Assembly (NCBI GenBank): GCA_903909435.1
Contig: CAIVVT010000056.1
Coordinates: 79,822-143,821 of the forward strand
Length of the DNA: 64,000 bases
Reading direction: 5' to 3'
From: an uncultured Acidobacteriia bacterium
GTDB taxonomy: Bacteria > Acidobacteriota > Terriglobia > Bryobacterales > Bryobacteraceae
Shown here: positions 11,206 through 20,170 of the stretch, one piece after another
How positions within the stretch are numbered: position 1 is the stretch's first letter
Layout: every line of letters begins with the position of its first letter
Program-made: the position numbers and the translations under genes
The notes under the pieces: model-generated
Seen by the model: the letters and a program-made list of their open reading frames with translations, nothing else
What the model was told of the DNA's origin: nothing
Database searches by the model: none

Positions 11206-12183
11206 CTATGCCCCGGTCTTACGCGCGTGGATGTCGTCGCAGTGCAGAGGATCGAGGCGGGACTCCTCGCCGCACGCGCCGGCACTCTCCACCTGGATGG
11301 TGGCGTGGCCGATGCCGAAGCGATGGAATAGGACCTCGTTCACGTCGCGAATCACGGCTCCGCACTCTTCCATGGTCCGCGCGTTCGCTACCTCGACGTG
11401 CGCCGAGAGGAAGTTCAGGTGGTCCGAAACCGTCCAGACGTGGACGTCGTGTACCGCCTGCACGTGGCCGACCTCGCGCATGGCGTCGATCATCTTCTCG
11501 ACGTCGAGTCCTTTGGGCGAGCCCTCCAGCAGAACGTTGGTCGCGTCCCGCGCCACGCCGATGGAACTCCAGGCGATGAACCCGGCGATCAGAACGGAAA
11601 CCGCCGGATCCGCGTAGGTCCAGCCGGTGGACTTGACGACCCAGCCGGCGGCTAAGACTCCAACCGCGGAGAGTGCGTCGCCCGCCATGTGGATGTAAGC
11701 GGCGCGCACGTTCAGGCTGTGGCTGGCGCCGCCTCGCAGCAGGGCGGCGATCACCGTGTTCATTAGCACCGAAACCGCGGCGACCCACATCATCAGCTCG
11801 CCGTGCACCGGCTGCGGATGGCGGAAGATCGAGACCGCTTCAATCACGATCACCACCGCGATCACCAACAGCGTGGCCGCGTTGAAGAGCGCGGTCAGGA
11901 TCGACGCCCGGTGGTATCCGTAAGTCTTCCCTGCGTTGGAGGGTTTGCGGGCGATCCAGACGGCGTAGGCGGCCAGGCCGAGCGCGAAGGCGTCGCTGAA
12001 GTTGTGCCCGGCGTCGGACAGCAGGGCCAGGCTGTTGGATACGAAGCCCGCGAATGCTTCGCCTACGACAAAGGCCAGCGTGACGATCAGGCACAGCCAG
12101 AGCATCGGGCCTTCCGTTTGCCCGTGCACATGCGCGCCTGCTCCGTGGTCGTGATGATGGTGCTCGTGGCTGTGATCGTGCAT
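11206..12183 (-). CDS. Cation diffusion facilitator (CzcD/ZnT-like metal exporter)
   Basis: The 325-residue inner-membrane protein begins with a His/Asp-rich tail (MHDHSHEHHHHDHG) and has six predicted transmembrane helices. The two metal-site motifs of the CDF family are seen: DAGHNFSD in helix II and HMAGD in helix V. A cytoplasmic ferredoxin-like C-terminal domain carries HDVHVWTVSD. It should export Zn(II), and perhaps Co or Cd, in exchange for protons. The extra CGEES...CDD segment at the C-terminus adds possible metal ligands. No metalloregulator is adjacent and no clear ribosome site precedes the ATG. Confidence 0.92.
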   Translation of the reverse strand: MHDHSHEHHHHDHGAGAHVHGQTEGPMLWLCLIVTLAFVVGEAFAGFVSNSLALLSDAGHNFSDAFALGLAAYAVWIARKPSNAGKTYGYHRASILTALFNAATLLVIAVVIVIEAVSIFRHPQPVHGELMMWVAAVSVLMNTVIAALLRGGASHSLNVRAAYIHMAGDALSAVGVLAAGWVVKSTGWTYADPAVSVLIAGFIAWSSIGVARDATNVLLEGSPKGLDVEKMIDAMREVGHVQAVHDVHVWTVSDHLNFLSAHVEVANARTMEECGAVIRDVNEVLFHRFGIGHATIQVESAGACGEESRLDPLHCDDIHARKTGA

Positions 12184-12280
12184 GTCTGTTTTTCAGAGGC
12201 CGGGCGAGTCCCGCCGGACCCGGGGACAGCCGTGGCGAACCAGGCAACGCGCTGCAGTTCTCATTATCCGCAAATTGGTG

Positions 12281-12997
12281 TTACCAGCCCATCTGGCTCA
12301 TGCGAGTCAGGATCACGTTGCTGTAGCCGGTCATCCGGGCGGCCCTGCGCTTGCGCGGATTGGGGATGACCGCGGCCAGCCGGGCGGCCTGCTCGCGCGA
12401 GAGCCGGGCCGCCGTGGTGTGGTAGTGGTACTGCGCTCCCGCCTCCGCGCCGTAAACGCCCGGACCCCACTCGATCACGTTGAGATACAGTTCCAGGATG
12501 CGCTGTTTGGTCAATACGAGTTCCGCCACGGGCGCGAGGCCAAACTCAAACGCCTTGCGGATCCACGAGCGTGAGGTCGTCAGGAACAGGTTCTTCACGA
12601 GTTGCTGTGTGATGGTGGAACCGCCGCGCACGATTCGTCCCTCATCCAGGTCCTCCTGAATCACCTGGTCCACGGCTTGCCAGTCGATGCCGTGGTGTTT
12701 ATAGAAGTGCGTGTCCTCGGCCGCCACTGCCGCGTGCTGCAGTTGCAGCGAGATCTGGCGCATCGGCACGGGCCTGTAGCTCTTGTGATAAGGCTTCCGC
12801 GCGAGCAGGGCCTCGATCCGTCGCTGGGCCTGCACGCCGGTGGTGAGGGGGTCGGTCCAGCGCAACATCACCAGGCCGAGGCAACACAGCAGATACACCG
12901 AAACGACCGCTAGGACGCCGGCGAGCAGCAGACGGCGCAGGAATCGTCCGATGCCGCCGCCCTTTGACTTGTTGGACCGGATAGGTGTGCGCGCCAA
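12281..12997 (-). CDS. mtgA: Monofunctional biosynthetic peptidoglycan transglycosylase
   Basis: The 238-residue protein has a cytoplasmic basic N-terminus, one transmembrane helix (about residues 22-46) and a GT51 glycosyltransferase domain. The catalytic region AAEDTHFYKHHGIDW holds the essential Glu; RGGSTITQQLVKNLFL and the KQRILELYLNVIEWG block follow. There is no transpeptidase domain, which separates it from class A penicillin-binding proteins. It polymerises lipid II in the periplasm. The frame has only a TTG at 12997 as a plausible start, since the next Met lies within the membrane helix. It sits downstream of the CDF gene's neighbourhood without evident functional link. Confidence 0.9.
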   Translation of the reverse strand: MARTPIRSNKSKGGGIGRFLRRLLLAGVLAVVSVYLLCCLGLVMLRWTDPLTTGVQAQRRIEALLARKPYHKSYRPVPMRQISLQLQHAAVAAEDTHFYKHHGIDWQAVDQVIQEDLDEGRIVRGGSTITQQLVKNLFLTTSRSWIRKAFEFGLAPVAELVLTKQRILELYLNVIEWGPGVYGAEAGAQYHYHTTAARLSREQAARLAAVIPNPRKRRAARMTGYSNVILTRMSQMGW

Positions 12998-13052
12998 GTT
13001 CCAGGGTAGCTCCCGGAGGGTGGATTAAGTCTCGACTCCGGGACGCGCGGAT

Positions 13053-14207
13053 TTAGACCGTACGCCGTTCGCCTTCCAATCGCGCGCCGCAGGACTCGCG
13101 GATCACCAGCTTACATTCCACGCGGATCTCGCGCGGCAGCATGTTTGGGCGGGCGATTCGCTCGAGCATCGCGGACAGGGCCGCCTCGCCAATCTCGCGG
13201 CAAGGCTGGTGGATGGTGGTGAGCGGAACGGACAGTAAGCTGGCATACTCCACGTCGTCGATTCCGGCGATACGCACGTCCTGCGGGATGCGGTAGCCCA
13301 GAGCCAGCAGGGCCCGCATCAGGCATCCGGCCGTCCGGTCGTTCACGCAAACGAATCCGTCACCGGGACGGGTGGCGGCCAGCAGTGGCGCGAAGTTCGC
13401 CTCGCTGATGGACTCCAGCCGTAGGATCCGCCCCTGCGCCAGGCGGTTCTCCCAGCCGTGGCCGCTCGACAGCAGCGCCTCGCGGAAGCCGGCGATGCGG
13501 GCGCCAATCGTCGATGCGCCGCCGGCCTGGGCCACGAACGACACGCGCCGGGCGCCCAAACTCAGCAGGTGTTCGGTGGCCAGCAGGGCGGCTCGCCGGT
13601 TGTCGATGCCGACCAGGTCGTGGCGGCTCTGGCGGGGGTAGGGCAGCACGTCGCGGTCGAGCAGGATCAGAGGGATTCGCGCGCGGTCGAGTTGAGCCAG
13701 AATCGCCAGGTTGGCGGCCTCGGCCGACGGACCCGTTTCGAGCGGCGCGAAGAACACGCCAGCCACCCGCTTGCCGACGTACTGATTGCACAGTTCCAGA
13801 GCCTGTTCCGCGGCCGAAGCGGCATCCGGCGCGGTGTGTCCCCACAGCAAAGCATGGCGCGAGGCGGCGGGTGCATTGGCGATGCCCTGGCAAATCGGGG
13901 TGAACACCTCCGAGTGGCCCAGGTCGGGGATCAACAGCCCGAATACCAGGCCGTCAGCGGCGCTGCGTTGAGGCTGGACGTAGGAGCCCGATCCGGCAAT
14001 CCGCAGTATCATCCCGTTGGCCGTCAGTTCCCGCAGCGCGCGGCCCACGGTAATGCGAGAGGTCTGGAATTGCTGGACCAGGGCCGCCTCGCTGGGGAGC
14101 TTGCCGCCGGGCGGGTACTTGCCGGAGCGGATCTCTCCCGCCAGCGTTTCGATCACCCGCTGGTATTTGGGGATGTGCGGCTCGGTGGAAACCCGGCGTT
14201 TCGCCAC
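13053..14207 (-). CDS. GntR-type regulator with LacI-like ligand-binding domain
   Basis: The 384-residue protein has an N-terminal winged helix of the GntR family (residues about 14-80, with GGKLPSEAALVQQF and SRITVGRALREL). A periplasmic-binding-protein-like domain follows (about 85-365), ending with DDVEYASLLSVPLTTIHQP, characteristic of LacI/PurR effectors. This AraR-like architecture usually senses sugars. The start is a GTG with only a weak AGGA nearby. No sugar operon is adjacent, so the target genes are unknown. The divergent HAD gene at 14381 is separated by 173 bp and could be a target. Confidence 0.85.
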   Translation of the reverse strand: MAKRRVSTEPHIPKYQRVIETLAGEIRSGKYPPGGKLPSEAALVQQFQTSRITVGRALRELTANGMILRIAGSGSYVQPQRSAADGLVFGLLIPDLGHSEVFTPICQGIANAPAASRHALLWGHTAPDAASAAEQALELCNQYVGKRVAGVFFAPLETGPSAEAANLAILAQLDRARIPLILLDRDVLPYPRQSRHDLVGIDNRRAALLATEHLLSLGARRVSFVAQAGGASTIGARIAGFREALLSSGHGWENRLAQGRILRLESISEANFAPLLAATRPGDGFVCVNDRTAGCLMRALLALGYRIPQDVRIAGIDDVEYASLLSVPLTTIHQPCREIGEAALSAMLERIARPNMLPREIRVECKLVIRESCGARLEGERRTV

Positions 14208-14380
14208 ATCCTGATATTACAGGTTTCGGTTCGCACGCAGCAACCTCGCCCCGCCGGGAGCATCCAATACGTTAGATTGGACGCCTTGAGCGTCTTCTCT
14301 CCCGCCTGCCTCGCTGCAGCCCCCGGCGTCCCCCCGCATGGACGTCAATCGTGTGAGCAAAGAGGAATAAGGAGCAAATC

Positions 14381-15193
14381 ATGAAAGAGTTTCTGCTTGT
14401 CAGCGATTTCGACCAGACGTTGAGTTTTAACGACTCCGGCATCGTCCTGAGCGAAATGCTTGGGATCAGCGGATTCGACCATCGCATTCACGGCTTATCC
14501 AACATCCACTTAATTCAACAAGGTGGAGAGCTGGCATATCTGCTTTTGCACGATCCAGAGTACCGTCGCGTACGCAAGGAACACCTAGTCGAAGTAGGCA
14601 AGCGCATCCGGCTGAAAGACAACATCCGGCTGCTGCTCGCGCTGCTGCAGGACGTGGACGACCGGCGCTTCTCGTTTTACGTGGTCTCCGCGGCGCCGGT
14701 AGAAGTGATCCAGTCGGCGCTGGCGGGGATCGTACCGGACGATCACATCATTGGAACCCGCTTCCAATACCATCCCGATAGCGGCGAGATTCAGTCGATC
14801 CTGCGCGTGCCGGCCGGGTATGGCAAAGTCGCCGAGCTGGAGCGCTTGCGCTCGACGCTCCCGCTGAGCCACGACCGCATCGTCTACGTCGGCGACGGCA
14901 GTTCCGACGTTCACGTAATGATGCACGTCAACCGCCTCGGCGGGTTGACGATCGCAGTCTCGGAGAATACCTACATCAACCAGATCGCCCAGCGCACCAT
15001 CGTGTCCGACGACGCATTGAGCGTGCTGGTGCCGGTCCTGGAGGACATCGTGGGCTGGGACCAGATGCGCATCCGGATGTACTTCGACGCGCATGGCTTC
15101 TTCCTGCGCGAATGGGACAAGGTGCGCAAAGACTCGCTGACCATTTGCCGTGCCGAGACGCCAGCGATCGTCTCCGACCTGGAGGTGGTGTGA
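14381..15193 (+). CDS. HAD-superfamily phosphatase
   Basis: The 270-residue protein has the HAD motif I DFDQT near the N-terminus (nucleophile Asp in SDFDQTL), a motif II Ser in VVSAAP, and motif IV GDGSSD at about residues 172-177. The fold resembles phosphoserine-phosphatase-like and MtnX-like members. A GGAG lies 7 nt before the ATG. Its stop overlaps the ATG of the next small gene (TGATG), so both are in one transcript. The substrate is not evident. Confidence 0.85.
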   Translation: MKEFLLVSDFDQTLSFNDSGIVLSEMLGISGFDHRIHGLSNIHLIQQGGELAYLLLHDPEYRRVRKEHLVEVGKRIRLKDNIRLLLALLQDVDDRRFSFYVVSAAPVEVIQSALAGIVPDDHIIGTRFQYHPDSGEIQSILRVPAGYGKVAELERLRSTLPLSHDRIVYVGDGSSDVHVMMHVNRLGGLTIAVSENTYINQIAQRTIVSDDALSVLVPVLEDIVGWDQMRIRMYFDAHGFFLREWDKVRKDSLTICRAETPAIVSDLEVV

Positions 15194-15432
15194 TGCTCGA
15201 AGCGCTAGGCTGGGTCGCCACGGCGGTCTTCTCCACGTCGTACTTCTTCCGGCGTCAGATGGCGCTGCGGTTGATCCAGGCAGCGGCGGCCTGCTTGTGG
15301 ATCACCTATGGGGTCGCAATCGGCGCCCGTCCCGTGGTCGTGGCGAACCTGATCGTGGCGGCGGCGGCGGTGTACACTTCGTTCCCGAAGCGGGATGGCG
15401 CGGCCGCCGGAGCGGTGGCGGCCCGGGACTGA
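15193..15432 (+). CDS. Small membrane protein, YgjV/SemiSWEET-like
   Basis: The 79-residue product starts at an ATG overlapping the HAD stop, with GGAGGTGG upstream. It has three hydrophobic helices (about residues 1-18, 24-44 and 47-66) with SYFFRRQMALRLIQAAAACLW in the middle, similar to YgjV-family inner-membrane proteins and to the three-helix repeat of small sugar transporters. It would act as a dimer if it is a transporter. Function is unknown; family placement is moderate. Confidence 0.65.
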   Translation: MLEALGWVATAVFSTSYFFRRQMALRLIQAAAACLWITYGVAIGARPVVVANLIVAAAAVYTSFPKRDGAAAGAVAARD

Positions 15433-15447
15433 ATCCCGCATCCAGGA

Positions 15448-15470
15448 CCGGGAGCCCCGTGCGCTCCCGG
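15448..15470. repeat. Hairpin between small membrane gene and deaminase
   Basis: Arms CCGGGAGC (15448-15455) and GCTCCCGG (15463-15470) pair perfectly around CCCGTGC. No T-run follows, so it is not a standard intrinsic terminator. It begins 16 bp after the stop at 15432. Confidence 0.5.
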
Positions 15471-15506
15471 ACTCATCGAACGCGTCCCGCGGAGTATCCT
15501 GTGGAG

Positions 15507-15989
15507 ATGCAACCTGGCGTGCCTTCCTGGGACGAGTACTTCCTCGAGATCTGCCGCACCGTCTCGCGCCGCAGCAAGGACCCGAATACCAAGCTCGGTT
15601 CCGTGGTGGTCGGCCCCGCCCACGAGATCCGCGCGACCGGCTACAACAGCCTGGTGCGCGGCATTCGCGACGACCTGCCGGAACGCCTGGTGCGGCCTGA
15701 AAAATACCTTTGGATGGAGCACGCCGAACGCAATGCGATTTACAACGCGGCGCGGCACGGGGTGCAGATGGAAGGCTGCACGTTGTACGTGGAGTTGCTG
15801 CCCTGCATGGACTGCGCGCGAGCCATTGTGCAGGCGGGAATTCGCGAAGTGGTGGTTGATGGGGTCCGCGTCCGCCAGTACTGGAGCGAGCAGTACACGC
15901 CGCATTTCGAGCACATCCGGACGATGTTTCACGAGGCGGGAGTCGCGCTGCGTTCTGTGCCGCCGATTGAAGAGACCACGGTGGACTGA
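15507..15989 (+). CDS. dCMP/CMP deaminase (zinc-dependent)
   Basis: The 160-residue protein has the zinc-site signature of deoxycytidylate deaminases: HAERNAIYNAA (His ligand and catalytic Glu) and LLPCMDCARAIVQAG (two Cys ligands). The N-terminal SKDPNTKLGSVVVG is also typical of the ComEB/dCMP deaminase branch. It would convert dCMP to dUMP for thymidylate synthesis. The ATG at 15507 is chosen; a GTG at 15501 lies at better spacing from GGAG (15491-15494) and would add two residues. The first part of a longer open frame starting at 15150 overlaps other genes and is not part of the protein. Confidence 0.88.
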   Translation: MQPGVPSWDEYFLEICRTVSRRSKDPNTKLGSVVVGPAHEIRATGYNSLVRGIRDDLPERLVRPEKYLWMEHAERNAIYNAARHGVQMEGCTLYVELLPCMDCARAIVQAGIREVVVDGVRVRQYWSEQYTPHFEHIRTMFHEAGVALRSVPPIEETTVD

Positions 15990-16074
15990 GGCGCGCGCAA
16001 GTAAAGGAAAAGTCGCCGCCTGGCGGGCGCTGGAGCGACCACGCAGCTCTTGAGAGCCGCCCTGCAATGCACGG

Positions 16075-16851
16075 TCAGCCGCGGTGGAAGAGGCGGCTCC
16101 AAAGGCTCTCCGGGCGCGGGCGCTCGGAGTCCGGCGAGAATGAATCGACGTACGCGCCGGTAATCGCGGCCCGCGGGTTGTCGACAAAAAGCAATTCAGC
16201 CATATCGCCGCCATACCGCTGCCGCACCCACTCGAAGGCCGTATCCAGACGCGGAGGCCGTCCGACGGCGTCGTGACCATCGCTGGCCACGAAGTGCACC
16301 AACCCTTTATCCAGCATGCGCGTCGCAACCTTGAGCGCCTTCTTGCCGAACATCCCCAGCAGTGACATCGCGGTCACCTGCATGTAGAACCCCTCGTTCA
16401 CCCACTTCTCGATCAGCTCGAATTTCGATTGCAGGATCAGGTTGCGCTCGGGGTGGGTGAGGATGATGCGGATGCCGTAGTTCTCCAGTTGCCGCCAGAT
16501 ATCGGTGGTGTTCGGGAAGATCAGCATGTCCGAAAGTTCCATCAGGATGTAGGGGCCGTTGTTGATGGTGTACCGTTTCGGGTTCTCCATGGCTGCGTTG
16601 ACGTTCGCAAACATCAGATGAAAATCGCAGCCACGGACGATTTTGATGCCGTCCCCGGCCAGGGCTTGCGCCTCGGCGATCAGTTCATCCACCCTCTCGG
16701 GATCGTAGGTGTACTCGGGATCGGAATGGGGCGACGCAACGATGGTAGTCGTACCGGCATCCTGAGCGATCCGGAGCAGTTCGACGGTCTCTTCCATCGT
16801 CTTCGAACCGTCGTCGACGCCCGGCAGAATGTGGCTATGGATGTCGATCAC
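16075..16851 (-). CDS. CpsB/YwqE-like PHP-domain phosphatase
   Basis: The 258-residue protein begins with the PHP motif MIDIHSHILPGVDDG and includes SPHSDPEY, THPERN and SDGHD, the metal-binding motifs of the Mn-dependent tyrosine-phosphatase CpsB/Wzb-like family. Such enzymes remove phosphate from the tyrosine kinases that control capsule or exopolysaccharide export. No BY-kinase is in the window, so the partner is elsewhere. The gene overlaps the upstream membrane protein gene by 4 bp. Confidence 0.88.
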   Translation of the reverse strand: MIDIHSHILPGVDDGSKTMEETVELLRIAQDAGTTTIVASPHSDPEYTYDPERVDELIAEAQALAGDGIKIVRGCDFHLMFANVNAAMENPKRYTINNGPYILMELSDMLIFPNTTDIWRQLENYGIRIILTHPERNLILQSKFELIEKWVNEGFYMQVTAMSLLGMFGKKALKVATRMLDKGLVHFVASDGHDAVGRPPRLDTAFEWVRQRYGGDMAELLFVDNPRAAITGAYVDSFSPDSERPRPESLWSRLFHRG

Positions 16852-17372
16852 TGGCCCACCGCTCCGTTCTCGGCCAATCGCGTCACGGCGCCGTCAACGT
16901 CATCTACCAGGATGACGAATCCCTTGCGCCGTTCGATATCCGCGGCGGAACGCGGGAATGTCGCCACCACCGTGCGGTCCCCTTGCCAGGAACCCACAAA
17001 GCTATCCTTCGCTTTCAAGACCGGATTGTAACGCGGACCGTGGATCTTGAGCGCATCCAACACGTGGTCCAGGTCCATTTGCGCTACCGGATCGCCATCC
17101 AATTCGGTTCCATCGGCGAGTATCACTTTGGAGTGCACGTCGCGCACGACGAAAGTGACGTTTGCCGGATTCTTGATGCGGACCTCGAGCACTGCGATCG
17201 TGGACGCGTCGTCCGCCGGAATGAGACGGGTTTTCAAGATCCTGCTCTCGAGGCGGACCTGCGATCCTCGGTTGTTGTATAAGACCAATGCGAGGAGGCC
17301 CGCGACGATCACGCAGGCAATGCCCAGGTACTTGACGAAACTCGGAATCTGGAATTTGTCACGGTTTGGCAC
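16848..17372 (-). CDS. Membrane-anchored protein of unknown function
   Basis: The 174-residue product has a GTG start with AGGA upstream, one transmembrane helix (about residues 14-32) and a periplasmic beta-rich domain (about 40-165). The segment VLEVRIKNPANVTFVVRDVHSK resembles LEA/DUF2393-like folds that handle lipids or envelope stress. It overlaps the CpsB-like gene by ATGA, implying coupled expression and perhaps a link to envelope polysaccharide control. I do not recognise a defined function. Confidence 0.7.
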   Translation of the reverse strand: MPNRDKFQIPSFVKYLGIACVIVAGLLALVLYNNRGSQVRLESRILKTRLIPADDASTIAVLEVRIKNPANVTFVVRDVHSKVILADGTELDGDPVAQMDLDHVLDALKIHGPRYNPVLKAKDSFVGSWQGDRTVVATFPRSAADIERRKGFVILVDDVDGAVTRLAENGAVGQ

Positions 17373-17466
17373 GATCAGTCCTGACTGCTGGCACCTGGTC
17401 CGGCACGTAGGAAGGCTGCGACTAGGGGCGGCCTTTCCAATTAACCCAGTCTAGCCGAGCGGATTG

Positions 17467-18642
17467 CTAGTCGCCGAGCAGCCTGCCGTAACCACGCCAG
17501 CCCGGCACGCTGTCGAAGACCGCCTTCATGCCTGCCGTGATGGGAATGGCGAGTACGAGTCCGGCGCCGCCCCACAGGATATACCAGACCATCAGGGCCA
17601 GGGTCACCACCAGCGGGTTGAGATGAACGCGCGAACCGACGAGCTTGGGGTACATCAGATTCAAGCACACCAGGTGCAGGACCGCGACGCCCACGCTCAC
17701 AACCAGGTAGGGTCCCCAACTGGCAAATACCGGCAGCGCCGCAGCCAGCGGGGGCAGTAAAGCGAGAGGCAGTCCCAGATAGGGAATCAAGCTCAGAAAC
17801 GCACTGATCGGGCCGGCCACTTCCCAGTAAGGAACGCCAGCGAAGTAGAAGAACAACGAACTGACGACGGCCATCACGACGCCAAGCAGGAAGTTGCCCA
17901 CGACGTAGGCGCGCGTGACGTCGGCGATACCCTGCAGGCTGCGGTTGAGGATCTCCCGCTGCCGTCCCCCGGCGAGCCCGAGCAGCGACCGCATCACGTG
18001 GTCCTGCCAGCTCAGGAAGAAATACACCAGGAAGGGGACGAACGAAGCCATCAGCAGCGCATCGGAGAATTTTGACAGGGAATCCCAGACCAGATTCACC
18101 AGATCCCCGGGCTCTTGCCGGATGCGAACCTCCTGAACCGCGTTGGGTTGGTTGGCGCCAGCCGCCGCGGCAGCCTTCTTGTTGCGAGAGGGTGATTTTG
18201 ACTTAGTGGGCGATTCCAGCGGCGCGATCTGCCGCAATCGGGGCGGTACCAGCGTTTCTTCAACCGTGCGCTGCAGCTGCTCCACTTCGAGCGAGGCCGT
18301 GTCCACCAATTCGGTGATGCGTTTGCTGTAGTTGGGTACGTCCGCCATCAATCCGACGGCCTGGGTCCAGGCGCCCAGCAGTGTCAGGTAGAGCGTGCCC
18401 AGCATCACGGAACAGGCCAGGAAACTCGCCATGCCTCGCCGCAGCCGGAACCGCATGAAGAGCTGGACCGCCGGTTCCAGAATGAACGCCAGCAGGATCG
18501 CGCTGATCAGGGTGATGAAGAAGGGCCGGGCGACACGCAGCAGCCAGCAGGCCAGGCAGATCGCGAACAACGTAGCCGCTACCCTGACGGGACGCTGCGA
18601 ACCGGTGCCAGTGGTGGTTTGCGACTCTTCTAATGTGGCCAT
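17467..18642 (-). CDS. AI-2E family transporter (PerM/YdiK-like)
   Basis: The 391-residue protein shows the 7-8 transmembrane-helix layout of the AI-2E exporter superfamily: two N-terminal helices, a soluble insert (about 85-190, with a basic Lys/Ser-rich stretch SPTKSKSPSRNKK), then helices with the family block PYLGLPLALLPPLAAAL near residue 295. Members have been linked to autoinducer-2 export, Na/H exchange and general permease roles, so the substrate is open. The lysine-rich insert is longer than usual. Confidence 0.85.
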   Translation of the reverse strand: MATLEESQTTTGTGSQRPVRVAATLFAICLACWLLRVARPFFITLISAILLAFILEPAVQLFMRFRLRRGMASFLACSVMLGTLYLTLLGAWTQAVGLMADVPNYSKRITELVDTASLEVEQLQRTVEETLVPPRLRQIAPLESPTKSKSPSRNKKAAAAAGANQPNAVQEVRIRQEPGDLVNLVWDSLSKFSDALLMASFVPFLVYFFLSWQDHVMRSLLGLAGGRQREILNRSLQGIADVTRAYVVGNFLLGVVMAVVSSLFFYFAGVPYWEVAGPISAFLSLIPYLGLPLALLPPLAAALPVFASWGPYLVVSVGVAVLHLVCLNLMYPKLVGSRVHLNPLVVTLALMVWYILWGGAGLVLAIPITAGMKAVFDSVPGWRGYGRLLGD

Positions 18643-18780
18643 CTGCTGTCCGAACGAGACTGTTTGATCTCAGTCTAGCCCAGATCCCACAAACGGCATT
18701 TCCCGTTCGTGACGCGCAGGCGCGGAGCACCCGCATTCACGCTGAAAACGGGCTCTGCGGCGGCCGTCCCGCGGCGGTGT

Positions 18781-19416
18781 TCAACGGCGAATGACGACTT
18801 CCTGCAGGCTCTCGCGGCTAACGAAAAAGCGGACTTCGCCGTACTTCTGGAACAGCCGCTGGATGGTTCTGGGATTGAACGTTTCCGCGGGACGAGGACG
18901 TGCCTGCTCACGCAGCAGAAGCGTTTGGCCGTCCAGAATGCGGCAGGAGTAAGGCGGGCGATCGGCCCCGGCCGAATCGGTGCGGAACAGGGCCAGCAGC
19001 AGACCATCCGGCGTCAGAATGCGACGCAGACGCTCCACCAACGCCTCACAGATCGCGGGAGGCAGATACTGCAATCTGTCCCAAACAAGAATACAGTCCG
19101 CGACTTTTTCGTCGAACGCCAACGCGGATTCGACAAACTCCTCGATCCTTGCGCTGCGGAAAGCGCATTCCGCCTGCTCCTTGGCCGAGAAGAAGTAATC
19201 GTAGGCGTAGAGCAGATCGTCTATGTAAAGCCGGTGGCCGGCGCCGGTCACGAAGTCGATATTCTCCTGTACCGGGCCGCCCAGGTCCATCACGTAGACG
19301 TGTTTCTTGGATGCCATGGACGCCACCAGCGCCTGCAGGCCGTGACTCTTGCGTGCGTCGGAAGTTCCCGCCGCCGCAGCCGGGCCGGCGGGGGCATGCA
19401 AGGGTGAAGGATTCAT
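18781..19416 (-). CDS. Methyltransferase-like protein linked to bactofilin
   Basis: The 211-residue protein has a Rossmann-like core: VYVMDLGGPVQENIDF where a SAM motif I would be, then CILVWDRLQYLPPAICEALVERL and a GLLLALF strand, the usual layout of class I SAM methyltransferases. Motif I lacks the normal GxGxG, so binding may be altered or lost. Its ATG overlaps the bactofilin stop (TCAT), so the pair is coupled. A disordered, Ala/Pro-rich 25-residue N-terminus precedes the fold. Function is inferred only from the fold. Confidence 0.6.
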   Translation of the reverse strand: MNPSPLHAPAGPAAAAGTSDARKSHGLQALVASMASKKHVYVMDLGGPVQENIDFVTGAGHRLYIDDLLYAYDYFFSAKEQAECAFRSARIEEFVESALAFDEKVADCILVWDRLQYLPPAICEALVERLRRILTPDGLLLALFRTDSAGADRPPYSCRILDGQTLLLREQARPRPAETFNPRTIQRLFQKYGEVRFFVSRESLQEVVIRR

Positions 19417-20000
19417 CAGCGGCGCGTTTCTCCCGTGGGGGGTACGGCGTTGGGAAGCGTTGGCTGCTGCGGAGATTCGGAGGCCGGAGTCCTTTGAGCT
19501 GCATCGGAGGCGTGCGGCCTCTGCGGCGGGACTTTGACCGCTTCCGCGCGGATCGTCTCGACGTTGCCCTTGAAATAGGCCTCTTCCTCGATCACCGGGC
19601 GGGCCGTACGCATATCGCCAATCACGCGGGCGTTGCGCCGGATCTGAACTTTTTCGACGGCCTCCAGATTACCGTGCACAGAGCCAAAAACGACGATCTC
19701 GCGTGCCCTGATCGAGCCTTGCACATGGCCCGCGGCGCCCACCGTCAGGCAGTTCTCGGGCAGTTCTATGTCACCTTCGATGCGTCCGTCAACAATCAGA
19801 TCTTCCTTGCCACTGACTTTACCGACCAGCACAAGGCTCTTCCCGATCAACGCGGCGCTACGCGCCGTCATTTCATCTGGCCGCCGCGCGGTGAAAGACG
19901 AGGTTGGGGGTGGTTCCCTTTGAACGCTGGGCGCCGGGTTGAGCGGCGGCTCCGGGCGTTGAGGGTCATCTTCATCTCTTTTCTTGTTCCAGTAAGCCAT
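19416..20000 (-). CDS. Bactofilin-family cytoskeletal protein
   Basis: The 194-residue protein has a proline-rich N-terminal tail, a central bactofilin beta-helix (about residues 50-140; repeated hydrophobic strands with VGKVSGKEDLIVDGRIEGDIELP), and a Pro/Ser-rich C-terminal tail. Bactofilins polymerise without nucleotide at the inner membrane and place cell-wall enzymes or polar machines. The overlapping downstream gene encodes a methyltransferase-like partner. Confidence 0.92.
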   Translation of the reverse strand: MAYWNKKRDEDDPQRPEPPLNPAPSVQREPPPTSSFTARRPDEMTARSAALIGKSLVLVGKVSGKEDLIVDGRIEGDIELPENCLTVGAAGHVQGSIRAREIVVFGSVHGNLEAVEKVQIRRNARVIGDMRTARPVIEEEAYFKGNVETIRAEAVKVPPQRPHASDAAQRTPASESPQQPTLPNAVPPTGETRR

Positions 20001-20170
20001 GATCTGCCTGTTCCGATCCTAACGTTGCCGCTGGCGCCCGCGCGGCATTCCAACCGCTGTGGACTTCGCGGGACTCCCAGCGTCATTCTCAAGCTAAATG
20101 TAGCAGCTATGCCGCGCGAGAATCTGCGGGCGAGGCGGGAACATCCGAAGCCGGGAGCATAATATAGACT

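Noticed and set aside
15448..15470. Intrinsic terminator
   Set aside because: The stem is good but no T-run follows on either strand, so it is only listed as a hairpin; the same applies to 30525-30554 and 46241-46279.
15150..15989. Long N-terminal extension of the deaminase
   Set aside because: The first 119 codons overlap the HAD and small membrane genes in another frame and are not conserved-looking; the start at 15507 (or 15501) begins at the enzyme fold.
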